Of a stretch of DNA of 64,000 bases, positions 51,512 through 62,100 are shown one piece after another. The DNA is taken from NCBI GenBank assembly GCA_900546665.1, contig URDY01000012.1, positions 10,572 to 74,571 on the forward strand, read 5' to 3'. The number at the start of each line of letters is the position of its first letter. Position 1 is the first letter of the stretch. The notes under the pieces are model-generated. The model saw only the letters and a list, made by a program, of their open reading frames with translations, was not told the origin of the DNA and did not search any database. A program made the position numbers and the translations under genes. The stretch is from an uncultured Paraprevotella sp. Its GTDB lineage: Bacteria; Bacteroidota; Bacteroidia; Bacteroidales; Bacteroidaceae.

Positions 51512-52537
51512 TTATTGTTGCACGGATGCAACCAGTATGATGCTTCCTGTCAATATGACGAGACCGCTTACCAATACACCGATGGTTTTTCCGTTGCAGC
51601 CTTTCCATTCTTTAAGGACGATGCCCCATACATTGCTGAATGTGACATTAAGCGCCATCAGAATACTCCATGAAAAAGCCAGAAGGGTAGGATTGCTTTT
51701 CAGAAAACTCTTTCCGACTTCCAGCCCAAAGAATTGTGAATACCACAGAATACCGGCCAATGCACAGAAAAACAGGTTGTTTGTCCATACGTTCCTGACT
51801 GCGTAGTCACTGAATGTGTGATTCTTGCAGTTCTGTTGCAGGCAGTATGCTGCATTGGTGAGGAATCCGCCGGATGTGACCAGTAGAATGACCGGAAGAC
51901 CGGCAAACAGACTGTTGACGCCTGAATTCAACGATGCCATTTTAATGTCATTTCCAGCTTCAAGTCCGAGAGCAAAGCAGGCGCTCATGACTCCGCACAA
52001 TAAGGCTACGATAAGTCCTTTGGTCAGGGCAAAGTCTTTGACAGCTGCCTTTCGTTCGGCTTCACTCATCTGCTGGGCTCTAAGGCTGCCGGCATATCCG
52101 ATCACCGCGATTCCTGCCAGGGTCACAGCAACCCCGATGAGCAGTAGCAGACCGTCACCGTGCCACAGGTCAGTACCTGCCATCAGGGCAGGAAGCAGTG
52201 TACCGAAACCGGAACAGGTACCAAGTGCGATACTTTGTCCAAGCGCTACACCGAGATAACGCATGCTCAGGCCGAATGTCAGGCCTCCAAGTCCCCACAG
52301 AATGCCATATCCCATGATAAGAGCTATGTTTCCTTTCGACAGCAGTTCGCAGAGACTCATTCCCTCCGGTAATCCTAGCAAGGCACCCAGAAAGGGAAAT
52401 ACCAGCCAGGCAAATACCCCCTGGATCAGCCAGAAACTTTCCCAGCTCCATTGTTTGACCTTATTGATGGGAACGTAAGAGCTGGACTGTCCGAAACTGC
52501 CGATGGCGATAATGATCAAGGCTATGATGATTTCCAT
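51512..52537 (-). CDS. rhaT: L-rhamnose/proton symporter
   Basis: This 341-residue inner-membrane protein has about ten helices and RhaT features (SSSYVPINKVKQWSWESFWL, GLGGLTFGLSMRYLGVALGQ, WYSQFFGLEVGKSFL). It lies 2 bases after rhaA and 38 bases before rhaD. It imports rhamnose and corresponds to rhaP of B. thetaiotaomicron. Confidence 0.94.
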   Translation of the reverse strand: MEIIIALIIIAIGSFGQSSSYVPINKVKQWSWESFWLIQGVFAWLVFPFLGALLGLPEGMSLCELLSKGNIALIMGYGILWGLGGLTFGLSMRYLGVALGQSIALGTCSGFGTLLPALMAGTDLWHGDGLLLLIGVAVTLAGIAVIGYAGSLRAQQMSEAERKAAVKDFALTKGLIVALLCGVMSACFALGLEAGNDIKMASLNSGVNSLFAGLPVILLVTSGGFLTNAAYCLQQNCKNHTFSDYAVRNVWTNNLFFCALAGILWYSQFFGLEVGKSFLKSNPTLLAFSWSILMALNVTFSNVWGIVLKEWKGCNGKTIGVLVSGLVILTGSIILVASVQQ

Positions 52538-52539
52538 AA

Positions 52540-53796
52540 TCAGGATCTTTTGGACAGTACGTCTTTTTCGTATTCAAGAATTGCAGGAATGAATTCTTCA
52601 CCTACCGGTACATTGTTCTTCATGCAGAACATATCCCATACGGCTCCCCATGGCAATGATTTGGCCTCTTCAAGCAGTGCCAGACGTTCGAATCCACGTT
52701 CATTGGCTTCATAGCGGCGTAGCGTGTCGATGGGTTCGAGCAGAGCCTGGAGCAGACATTTCTGTGTGGCGCGGCTGCCAATGACATAAGCACCGATACG
52801 GTTGATGGAGGCATCGAAGTAATCCAAACCGATATGTACGCGGTCGATTGCGTTGCAACGTACGATTTCCTTGCAGAGATCGAGGGTTTCGTCATTCATG
52901 ATGGTCACATGGTCGGAATCCCAGCGTACGGGGCGGCTGACATGGAGCATGAGTTCCGGAACATATAGCAGAAGTGAGGATACCTTGTCTGCTACGCTTT
53001 CGGTAGGATGGAAGTGTCCGGTGTCGAGTGTGATGATTTTCTGGTTCTGTACGCCATACCCGATATAGAAGTCATTTGAGCCTACGGTATAGCTTTCCAG
53101 TCCGATTCCGAATACTTTTGATTCGATGCAGTCTTTCATGTGCGTATAGCGGGTGGCGAAGATCTGGTCGAGTGAATCCTTCAGCAGGGCACGGTAAGCC
53201 ATCCGGTTGACGGTAATATCCTTACTGCCGTCATGCACCCATATATTCATAATACAAGGGTCGCCCTGGCGTTTTCCCATTTCTTCCGCAATAGCCCGGC
53301 AGCGGCGTGTATGTTCAATCCAGAATTGACGGATTTGCTCATCAGGATTGGACAAGGAAAGGTTGCCTGATTTGGGATGGGAGAATGAAGTGGAATTGAA
53401 ATCCAGTTTCATGCCGTTTTCTTCAGCCCATTGCATCCATCCTTCAAAATGCGAAATTTCCACTTGGTCTCTGTCTACAAACTGTCCGCCAAACTCACCG
53501 TATATTTCGTGCAGGTTTAACCGGTGTTTGCCAGGTATGTATGATGCTGCTTTCAGAATATCAGCCCGTAATTCATCTATGTTGCGTGCTTTTCCGGGAT
53601 AATTGCCGGTAGCCTGTATACCGCCGCTTAATTGTCCGTCAGGAGTTTCAAATCCGGTCACATCATCAGCTTGCCAGCAATGTAGTGACAGTGAAATGTG
53701 TTGCAGGGTTTCAAGAACCTGGTCTGTATCGATACCGATAGCGGCATAACGTTCGCGTGCGATGGCATATGCCTGTTGAATTAATGCGTCTTTCAT
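52540..53796 (-). CDS. rhaA: L-rhamnose isomerase
   Basis: This 418-residue metal-dependent enzyme converts L-rhamnose to L-rhamnulose. Family features are CWQADDVTGFETPDGQLSGG, IYGEFGGQFVDRDQVE, TLDTGHFHPTESVADK and HVSRPVRWDSDHV, with the metal-binding Asp, His and Glu residues. It lies 12 bases after rhaB. It is rhaI in B. thetaiotaomicron naming. Confidence 0.96.
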   Translation of the reverse strand: MKDALIQQAYAIARERYAAIGIDTDQVLETLQHISLSLHCWQADDVTGFETPDGQLSGGIQATGNYPGKARNIDELRADILKAASYIPGKHRLNLHEIYGEFGGQFVDRDQVEISHFEGWMQWAEENGMKLDFNSTSFSHPKSGNLSLSNPDEQIRQFWIEHTRRCRAIAEEMGKRQGDPCIMNIWVHDGSKDITVNRMAYRALLKDSLDQIFATRYTHMKDCIESKVFGIGLESYTVGSNDFYIGYGVQNQKIITLDTGHFHPTESVADKVSSLLLYVPELMLHVSRPVRWDSDHVTIMNDETLDLCKEIVRCNAIDRVHIGLDYFDASINRIGAYVIGSRATQKCLLQALLEPIDTLRRYEANERGFERLALLEEAKSLPWGAVWDMFCMKNNVPVGEEFIPAILEYEKDVLSKRS

Positions 53797-53808
53797 GAAT
53801 GGTTAATT

Positions 53809-55308
53809 TTAAATGAGGTTAATATGTTTTTCCTTTTCTTGTATTTCGATGAATTGATTGTAAGCCTTTTCCCATGTCTCCATGTCTTGAGGACTGTATG
53901 TCTTTAAGGTTACGGAGTTGGCTGAGATTTGTCGCATGTCGTTCAATGAACGGACTTGTCCGCATGCTTTGATCTGGACAAGCAGGTTACCGATAGCAGT
54001 GCCTTCTACCGGACCGCAGATAACCGGAAGACCGGTCGCATTGGCGGTATACTGCATCAGGTAACGGTTTTGTGAACCGCCTCCAATGACATGCAGGCGT
54101 TCTATACTGAAAGGAGCCATTTCGATGAGCAGATTTAAAACCTGCCGATATCGGAGAGCCAGGCTTCTGAATATGCAACGGCAAAATTCAGCCGGAGTCT
54201 GAGGCTCGTCTTGTCCTGTCTGACGGCAATAAAGGCGGATACTTCCGGTCATGCTTTCGGGATGGGCGAAACAGGGCGCATCAGGGTTAATGAGGCTGTC
54301 GAATGCTGTCGTTTCACATAGTGCGGTCAGTTCCGCTATGTCTTGAGGAGCATCCTTGAATTCTTCACGGCAACGTTCCAACAACCATAAACCACAGATA
54401 TTCTTCAGGAATCTGGTCGTACCGTCCAGTCCGCCTTCATTGGTGAAATTATGAAGGAAACTGTCTTCGGTAATGATCGGGTGGGGTGTTTCTATGCCAA
54501 GGAGTGACCAGGTACCACAACTCAGATAAGCAAAATTCTTATCTTTTGCCGGTACGGCAGCTACGGCTGATGCCGTATCGTGGCCGGCTACGGCTATTAC
54601 GGGTATCTCAGGCAGTCCGGAAAACTGGCGGGCTTGTTTGTTTAGTGTGCCTACAGTTTCGCCCGGATAGACAATCCGGCCAAACTGGTCAGACGTAAGA
54701 CCGATAGCCTCCAATAACTTGGTTTCCAGCAGACCGGTGGAGGGATTGATCAATTGTGAAGTTGAGGCTATGGTGTATTCCGTGACGGCATGTCCTGTCA
54801 GCATGTATGTCAGTGCGTCAGGAATAAACAGAATCTGTCGGGCATTCTGAAGAGCCTGGCAATGTTGGCGTTTGAGTGTATCAAGCTGGAAGATGGAGTT
54901 GAAAGGCATGAATTGAATGCCTGTGAGCTGATAAACTTCTTTGGCCGGAATGCGTTTGAACAGCTCGTCCATTGCATTTTCAGTATGACTGTCACGATAG
55001 CAGTAGGGCAGGCCAGACAGCATACCGTCTTTATCAAAAAGTGCAAAATCGCATCCCCAGGTGTCAATGCCGATGGCTGTCAAGGTGATATCTTCTTCAG
55101 CTACTTTCCGTAAACTGAGTAATATTTCATAATATAAGGATGGCAGATTCCAAAACAGGTGGTTGTTCATGGGGATAATCGGATTCTTGAAACGGGTCAG
55201 TTCCCGCATGAGCAGTCGGTTGCCATCGAATGAACCGAGAACCGTACGTCCGCTGGTCGCACCGAGATCGACAGCGAGGTAATAGGTGTTTTTCTCAGAA
55301 TTGGACAT
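53809..55308 (-). CDS. rhaB: Rhamnulokinase
   Basis: This 499-residue FGGY-family kinase phosphorylates L-rhamnulose at O-1. Nucleotide-binding features are VDLGATSGRTVLG at the N-terminus, VAGHDTASAVAAVPA in the middle and LHVIGGGSQNRYLMQYTANA in the C-terminal domain. The ATG at 55308 is used; the longer start at 55338 lies only 6 bases from the -7 box. It is the first gene of the operon. Confidence 0.95.
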   Translation of the reverse strand: MSNSEKNTYYLAVDLGATSGRTVLGSFDGNRLLMRELTRFKNPIIPMNNHLFWNLPSLYYEILLSLRKVAEEDITLTAIGIDTWGCDFALFDKDGMLSGLPYCYRDSHTENAMDELFKRIPAKEVYQLTGIQFMPFNSIFQLDTLKRQHCQALQNARQILFIPDALTYMLTGHAVTEYTIASTSQLINPSTGLLETKLLEAIGLTSDQFGRIVYPGETVGTLNKQARQFSGLPEIPVIAVAGHDTASAVAAVPAKDKNFAYLSCGTWSLLGIETPHPIITEDSFLHNFTNEGGLDGTTRFLKNICGLWLLERCREEFKDAPQDIAELTALCETTAFDSLINPDAPCFAHPESMTGSIRLYCRQTGQDEPQTPAEFCRCIFRSLALRYRQVLNLLIEMAPFSIERLHVIGGGSQNRYLMQYTANATGLPVICGPVEGTAIGNLLVQIKACGQVRSLNDMRQISANSVTLKTYSPQDMETWEKAYNQFIEIQEKEKHINLI

Positions 55309-55443
55309 AATTATCAGGTTTTCAAAAGTGTGTAGCAAAGATATATGATCATGTTGAAGGGCTGCTTATGTTTTTTGGCAAAAAAACTATATTATCTGTC
55401 TTTTACGCATGAATAATTCAAAAAATATCTGTAAACTTGTAAT
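55309..55443. promoter_or_regulatory. Divergent rhaB-rhaR promoter region
   Basis: On the minus strand a TATCTTTG box (55336-55343) serves rhaB. On the plus strand TAAACTTG (55432-55439), one mismatch from TAnnTTTG, lies 4 bases before rhaR. TATCTGT occurs twice, at 55393 and 55426, 33 bases apart, and could be part of a RhaR site, but this is weak. Confidence 0.45.
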
Positions 55444-56316
55444 ATGAAACCGATACAATATATTACAGAAACTCGTCGTGACGCACAATGGGGACTTTCA
55501 GTCTGCTCTGTAGGTTATCAGAAAATCCAGTCTGGGGAACTTTATCCGCCCACAGTGCATCACAGGGAGTATTTATTTAATCCCAATAAAGGAAGGATAC
55601 TGCAGGAATACCAGCTTCTTTATATCATTAGCGGAAAGGGGCATTTACGTACGGATCATGGCGGAATACATGAGATAGGTGCGGGTGATATGTTTTTACT
55701 CTTTCCGGGAGAATGGCATACTTATTATCCGGAAAAGACAATAGGATGGGAAGAATATTGGATCGGTTTTAAAGGAACAAACATAGACCAACGAGTACGT
55801 GCCGGCTTTTTTTCAGTGGAAAATCCGGTTTATCATATCGGAGTTAACAGAGATGTGACCAGGCTTTATGATGAGGCCATACAGATTGCGTCCCGTCAGG
55901 AAGCCTTCTTTCAGCAATTACTGGCAGGTCTGGTTAATCATCTTTTGGGACTGATGTTTATGACAAACCAGACTCTGACGCTGAATGTCGCCTCTGAATT
56001 GCCGGGTGTCATTGCGAACGCCAGGGATTACATGCAACAAATGGTGGAAGAGAATATCAGTATGCCTGATGTGGCCTCTTATGTGGGGATGAGTTATGCC
56101 AATTTCCGCCATACTTTCAAACGGTATACCGGATTGTCCCCGGTACAGTATTTTATCAATCTTCGTCTTCATCGTGCCAAAGAACTTCTCAGAGGAACCG
56201 ACTTGTCCATTAAGGAGATTTCGTATAATCTTCATTTTGTCAATCCGGAGTATTTTTCCACCTTGTTTAAGAAACGTACGGGACTTAAACCTTCGGATTT
56301 TCGGGGACAGAGATAA
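55444..56316 (+). CDS. rhaR: AraC-family rhamnose regulator
   Basis: This 290-residue activator has an N-terminal cupin sugar-sensing domain (about 35-130: LLYIISGKGHLRTDHGG, GDMFLLFPGEWHTYYP) and a C-terminal AraC pair of helix-turn-helix motifs (MPDVASYVGMSYANFRHTFK and VNPEYFSTLFKKRTGLKPSD). It is divergent from the rhamnose operon, as RhaR is in B. thetaiotaomicron (BT3768), and most likely activates it on sensing rhamnose. Confidence 0.92.
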   Translation: MKPIQYITETRRDAQWGLSVCSVGYQKIQSGELYPPTVHHREYLFNPNKGRILQEYQLLYIISGKGHLRTDHGGIHEIGAGDMFLLFPGEWHTYYPEKTIGWEEYWIGFKGTNIDQRVRAGFFSVENPVYHIGVNRDVTRLYDEAIQIASRQEAFFQQLLAGLVNHLLGLMFMTNQTLTLNVASELPGVIANARDYMQQMVEENISMPDVASYVGMSYANFRHTFKRYTGLSPVQYFINLRLHRAKELLRGTDLSIKEISYNLHFVNPEYFSTLFKKRTGLKPSDFRGQR

Positions 56317-56562
56317 CGAAGGGGTGTTTTGATGATTTCAGGACTGTTTGTGGTAATACTATAGTATATTTTTAGGATTGTGAAAATGTATATATGAGAC
56401 ATTATAAATGTATTACCAGATGATATTTTGTCGTAGGAATATATTTTTGGAAATTCAATGCTTAAAAAATATTAATTTCAAGGTATAATACTGTATTAGA
56501 ATAATTAATATTATATATTTAAGTGTTTTTTAATTAAAAGTTGAACAAAAAATATTGGATTT

Positions 56563-59001
56563 ATGAGAAAAATTTTATCTTTTTTGTGCGCATTATTTGT
56601 TATGCAAATAATGGCTCAGGAGGATGTGAAGGTTCTTCCTACCGAGATCAAGGTAATTCCTTCATCTTCTTCACATTTTGATGTCAGCCAACTTCAGTTG
56701 ATGTGGAATGGAGTAGGCATGTCGGAAAATGGATTCGTGTGGGATAGCGAAACGAGCAGTTTTAAGGGTAATGTGTCTTACTATTCTTACCAGAGCTTTA
56801 TATCACTGGGTATGCCGGACGGTTCTATTAGTTATGAGGGTCCGGTATTCATATCTCCTGAAGCGGATAAAGTGGAAGTAACTGCAGACTTTTCACCTTA
56901 TCATTTTGTCAATGTGGTTTCAGCAAGTCCGAGTGAGTATACGGTAGAGCTGAAATACATGTATAATGCGGATAATGATGATGAGGTAAGTGAGTCTCCT
57001 GGGGTAAGAACGAATACAATGCCTGATGGAATGTATAAGAGAAACGGTAGTTATCGTTATGATTTGAACATTGTCACATCCGATGGTATTCCTGTTGTGT
57101 TGAGTAATGACCCTATTGAGGTTAAGGATAAAGACCTTCTCGTAGAGGTAGGAGAAAAACTGGATAATATGACATTGGTTACATTCCAGGTAGAAGATGC
57201 AGATGGTAATCCGGCTGTGGATTCAGATGTAAATATCTATCCGGCAGATGCAGAAACCACAGTGTTGGTGGGAGCAGATGGTAAGGCTAAGGTTTATGTG
57301 AGACCGGGTGATTATTTCTTTTATATCTCCAGAGAAAACTATATGGATATGATTGACAAAACCAATTATATGTTTACGGCTTCAGGCAAGGCCGTGACTG
57401 TACCATATTCATATAAAGATGCCGGCTGGAAGAAAATCGTATTTACGGCTCCTGATTTCGATCAATATTCTTCATCATCCTTGTTTATATTCCCGGTAGG
57501 AACTGAGTATACGGAATTTGACGCAGAATCCGATGAGGCGTATTTTGAGATTTACATGCCGGAAGGAGAATATCATTATTCATTCAGGACCAACAGCGGT
57601 GAGCAGTCCAATTCCATTAAAGGATTGTTCAATACAGCCGAAACTCAATTGATAAATATCAATAGTGAAGATGTATATGGTGTAAAATGGGATTTGGTGA
57701 ATGTTCCTGAAGATCAAGTCGGATTTGAGTTATACGTATATCGGGATGGAGAGATCATTAATAATACATTCTTCTCCTCGGAATCCAATCCGAATGTGCG
57801 GGGAGCATTGGATTGTCAGATGAATCTGACTCCGGGAGAATATACATACGTGGTTAAGAATAATAGCGATATTCATTCCAATACTACAATATGGGCTGCA
57901 GCTCAGATTCAGGTGAATGGTAATATGACCGAAACAATAGATCTTAGCAAAATCAATCTGGTTGAAGTCAATAACGGAATAAAAAACAGACCGTCAATAT
58001 TGGATGGGGCGACGCTTTATTGCAGCATCGAAACTAATGACGGGGCAGAACTGATAGAAAATTATTTTTATTCTTCAGAATCCCAAACTGTTGCTATTGC
58101 AGAAGGTGAATACAACGTAAGATGGAAATATAACATGTACGACGGAGCTGCCGTTATGAACTGTGTGGACAAAGTGAAGCTGACCGGCAGTCGTTCCGAT
58201 CTTATTATGGATTTCAATCAGATGGGTATGGCTCATATTAAGTCAGTTGTACCGGAACGTATGTCATTGGATTATCTGGTAGTCATGCAGGGTGACAAAC
58301 AGATGCTTGGAGGAGAAGTGGATGTAGATGAAGAATGTTACTTCATAGGTTACCCGGGTGAATACAGTATTCGGGGATTTGCCACAGATTACAATGAAAT
58401 GAATGCTCATATTTCTGCAGATCAGACAGTCAATCTTCAGTCAGGCAAGGTTGTTGATGTGGATCTTAATATTGATCAGAAGCATGAAGGCACAATGCTG
58501 TCTTTGGAAATAGAAAATGTTAAAGGAGGTGTGCTGGCCGGTGCCGTTGTTACCATTAACGGAAAAGTCTATAAGGCAGACGACAGAGGTGAGCTTATAG
58601 TGTTTGAACTTCCTGGTAATGAATACAATCTGAAGATTGAGGCAGCCGGATATAAAACTTATGAGAAGACCCTGTCAATAAGTGGTATTATGCAATATGT
58701 CGGAAGCACTTATGTCACAGTAGTGCTTGAAGAGGATAATGGTGGAAGTGATATCAGTGCGGTGAATACCGGTGACCTCAGAATCCTTAACAAGATCGTT
58801 GACGGTTCATTGGAAATGGATAACAATACTGATACCGACTGGAATGTCCGACTGGTAGCTATAGATGGAACCAATGTGGCCAATTATCGTATCGGAAAGG
58901 GTGTTGCGACGATTTCCGTTGACGGATTAAGCAAGGGAATATATATCCTGGTAATGGATAATGGTTCCGTTCAAAAGTCAGTCAAGATAATCAAAAAGTA
59001 A
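56563..59001 (+). CDS. Secreted beta-sandwich protein with Por-secretion-like C-terminal tail
   Basis: This 812-residue protein has a signal peptide (MRKILSFLCALFVMQIMA). It has many beta domains (about ten short Ig- or carboxypeptidase-like modules such as VTINGKVYKADDRGELIVFE, and GEYTYVVKNN-type strands). The last 80 residues end GLSKGIYILVMDNGSVQKSV then KIIKK, close to type A Por-secretion sorting domains. No enzyme motif is seen, so a surface or matrix role is likely. It is monocistronic and ends with a strong terminator. Confidence 0.75.
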   Translation: MRKILSFLCALFVMQIMAQEDVKVLPTEIKVIPSSSSHFDVSQLQLMWNGVGMSENGFVWDSETSSFKGNVSYYSYQSFISLGMPDGSISYEGPVFISPEADKVEVTADFSPYHFVNVVSASPSEYTVELKYMYNADNDDEVSESPGVRTNTMPDGMYKRNGSYRYDLNIVTSDGIPVVLSNDPIEVKDKDLLVEVGEKLDNMTLVTFQVEDADGNPAVDSDVNIYPADAETTVLVGADGKAKVYVRPGDYFFYISRENYMDMIDKTNYMFTASGKAVTVPYSYKDAGWKKIVFTAPDFDQYSSSSLFIFPVGTEYTEFDAESDEAYFEIYMPEGEYHYSFRTNSGEQSNSIKGLFNTAETQLININSEDVYGVKWDLVNVPEDQVGFELYVYRDGEIINNTFFSSESNPNVRGALDCQMNLTPGEYTYVVKNNSDIHSNTTIWAAAQIQVNGNMTETIDLSKINLVEVNNGIKNRPSILDGATLYCSIETNDGAELIENYFYSSESQTVAIAEGEYNVRWKYNMYDGAAVMNCVDKVKLTGSRSDLIMDFNQMGMAHIKSVVPERMSLDYLVVMQGDKQMLGGEVDVDEECYFIGYPGEYSIRGFATDYNEMNAHISADQTVNLQSGKVVDVDLNIDQKHEGTMLSLEIENVKGGVLAGAVVTINGKVYKADDRGELIVFELPGNEYNLKIEAAGYKTYEKTLSISGIMQYVGSTYVTVVLEEDNGGSDISAVNTGDLRILNKIVDGSLEMDNNTDTDWNVRLVAIDGTNVANYRIGKGVATISVDGLSKGIYILVMDNGSVQKSVKIIKK

Positions 59002-59018
59002 CAGGCATTTGAAATATT

Positions 59019-59053
59019 AAAGATCCGGACTTTCACAAGCCCGGATCTTTTTT
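59019..59053 (+). terminator. Terminator after the 812-residue secreted protein
   Basis: AAAGATCCGG (59019-59028) and CCGGATCTTT (59041-59050) pair perfectly and run into a T tract. Confidence 0.85.
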
Positions 59054-59147
59054 GCATTAATCCTTAAGTATTAGGGCAAAATCATCTTCGCCCGTTTCGG
59101 TTTATAATGTTGTTGTTATGAGTTCTTTCTTTGTACGGAACTGTATC

Positions 59148-62100
59148 TTATTTTTGGAGTATAAACTTGTAGGTTTTTACAGAGCCGTCACTCATTTCAT
59201 CCTTGCGAATGTGGATACCCCGTCTGGTCGGTTGTGTAATCTGTGTTCCGTCGATGGTGAAATAAGTCGTACGTACAATGCTGCAAGTCTCTCCGGTCGT
59301 ATTCTGTATACCGTCAGGACGGTTTTCTTCTCCCTTACCGTAGTAATATAATTTGAAGTTATCGAATATGGTCCAGTCACCTTCGGCATTGTTATCCTTA
59401 CGGATACCTATATTGGCATAGGTCTGGCCTTCCTTGACTTCAAAATAGAGTTCGTTATAATACAGTCCCTGATCGAATGCCGGGCCGGCATCTTCCATGG
59501 CGTTGGGGATGAACCAGTAATCGATGGGGTTCTCTGCTGTTGTGAGAGAGTCGGCTACGTTGGTATTTTGTGAGGCCGTAGCTTCCGGCTGTCCGTCTTC
59601 GATGATAGACATAATGTGACTGTAAACCCATGAATCTTCAGGTCCGGCATACAGCATGGCATTCAGAAGTTCTTTATTGTCGCGGTATTTGGCTGCGGCA
59701 TCCATAGGCCAGCCTTCACGGTAGAAAGCATTGCAGGAAACCTTATAGAATCCGGCAGACAAGCCATACAGTGTCTGATGAATGTCAAAACTGTTGTTGT
59801 TGTAGAATTCACCGGCTGAAATACGGAAGTTGACATCTCCACCGTCACGTTCATGAGTCCATCCTTCTCCACTATCCGTAGTCAGGCCGGATTCGTTATC
59901 ATATACTGAAAAGCCCGGATTGACAATCAAATCCTTCAATTCTACCGGATTGTCTTTTGAAGCACCTGTAATTTGTCCTGTCTGTATGGTCTGGGTAATC
60001 AGTGTATTGATTTGAATAATATATTCTTCAGCCTTTTCAATACTTTCTACCTCGTTGTTTTCCATAATTACGGAATTTTCATCAACGACTTCATAAACAG
60101 GACTCAGGTCATAACCGGCGTTTTGCAGATCGTCACCTCGTTTTCCATTGATATCATTGACCAGAGCGAACAGTGATTCAACGGTTGCTATGGATTTGTT
60201 GGCATACGACATGGCTTCTGTAAGTTCGTTAATGACAGATTTGGCTTCTTCTATTTCAGATGCTTCTGTTACAGATGCGGCATTTGCGATAGCTGTTTCG
60301 AGCATAGAAATGGCATCTTTCGTAGCAAAGGCTTCAAATCCCATGATCTTGTCATACAAAGCGGAAGCTTCTTCCGATAACGTTTGGATCGTAGGCAAGT
60401 AATATTCAACGCTGTTACCTACATATACCACGCGGAATTCATCGAAAGCAGTCCAGTTGCCGACAAGAGACTGGTCGTTTTGCATTTTTATTCCAAAACG
60501 CAACTTGCCGTCCATGACCACGCAGGTTACTTCATTAAGGTATTTGTCCTGACCGAAGGCAACTTCTGCACTTGACAAGTCATTGGGTATGTATTTGCCT
60601 CCAAGAGAAGCAAATGAATAATCGTTGGTAGAGTTGTCCTCCTTGGTTATGTACGGTACGTCTGAAAGTTCGTCACAGATGTGGTGAAGGAGGGTAGTAT
60701 TGTCGTTACCATACAGATAAGCATATACGTTATTGGTGATGCCGTCATTCCAGCCTTCGTCGATGACAGAGTTGTCACCTGGACGATAATAACCTTTGGC
60801 CGTGATTTTATACGCGCCTTCAGGTAATCCTTCCAGTTCCTGGTATACATCAAATTGCTTGTTGAATACTTCTGCCACATGGCTGTTTGCTGTCGGACCT
60901 CCGTTCCATCCGGTAGCACCATCCGTGAAGTCAGGAGACTGTATCAGACCATACAGATCGGTGGTCAATCCGCTTTGAACCATTTCAAAGATGTCTGTAC
61001 GGAACATCTCATCCATCTTTGTGGATACGCTGTCAATCTCGTTAGGGTCGAATGTCCTGGCATCATAAGATGCTTCAAGATTATCGGTATAGTTGTATAT
61101 ATTGATAAAAGCATCCGGATTGTTGGATAATTCCGTATACGGTTCATAACTGTCAATCAGTTGGGCTAACTTCTCGTCGATCAGAGGCAGGAGTCTGCTG
61201 TAAGCGTTTACATCCTGTTCTACGGCTTCAATCTGCCGGTTGAGAATCAGACGCAGGCTTACAAGGCTGTCATCTTTCAGCTCGGAGTTGGCGAGACCTT
61301 CTTTGGCTACCTTAAGGTCAGCTTCAAGTTGAGCCTGGCCTTTTGCACTGTATTTTACGGCTTCTTCTTCCAGTTGGGCCAAATAAGATTCTGCTTCTTC
61401 TATGGTGCTTTGTAATCCGTCTCTTGCGAAATTGTCACTTTTTCCGTAGTAGGTCAGTTTGAAATTGTCTATTCCCAGCCATTGGAAGTTTGCATTGATG
61501 ACGCGCATACCTATTTCTGCCGAATTATTGGCTACGATGAACTCAACACTGTATGGTCTGGCAGTAGCTACACCGTCTACATTACCGGGTTGGTCCATAG
61601 GAGTACGCTCTTCGCCTAATCCTCCATTGGCTACCAGATAAGCTCCTTCGGGAGTATCATGATTGATAATGCAATAGGCGGACAGCTTGTATTTACCTTG
61701 TGGTAGGTCGTTTACCATTTGAAGGATAGACCAGTCTGACTGTATCGGGGGATTGGATACCCATCTTTCAAAGAAACCGGCAAATTCCGTACCGTCAGTA
61801 GTAGGTTGTGAAGATGCCTGGATGCCGAAATTGTCTCTGCCGGCTTGTGGTTCTCTTTCCGTAACCCAGTCTCCTGTTCCGTCTTCAAATGAAGGTTGGC
61901 TGATTCGGTGAGTCAAATCTACCGGATGGTCTTCGTCTGCATTGGCAATAAGAGATTCATCTACTTTACTGATCAGTTCTTTGGCTGCAGCCAGAATTTC
62001 TTCTGCAGAAGCAGTACCGTTATAAAGTGCTTCATAATCGGCATAGTCGGTGTAATTGTTTTCAACGGCGTATTCCAAGGCATCTTTCAGACTGAATTTG

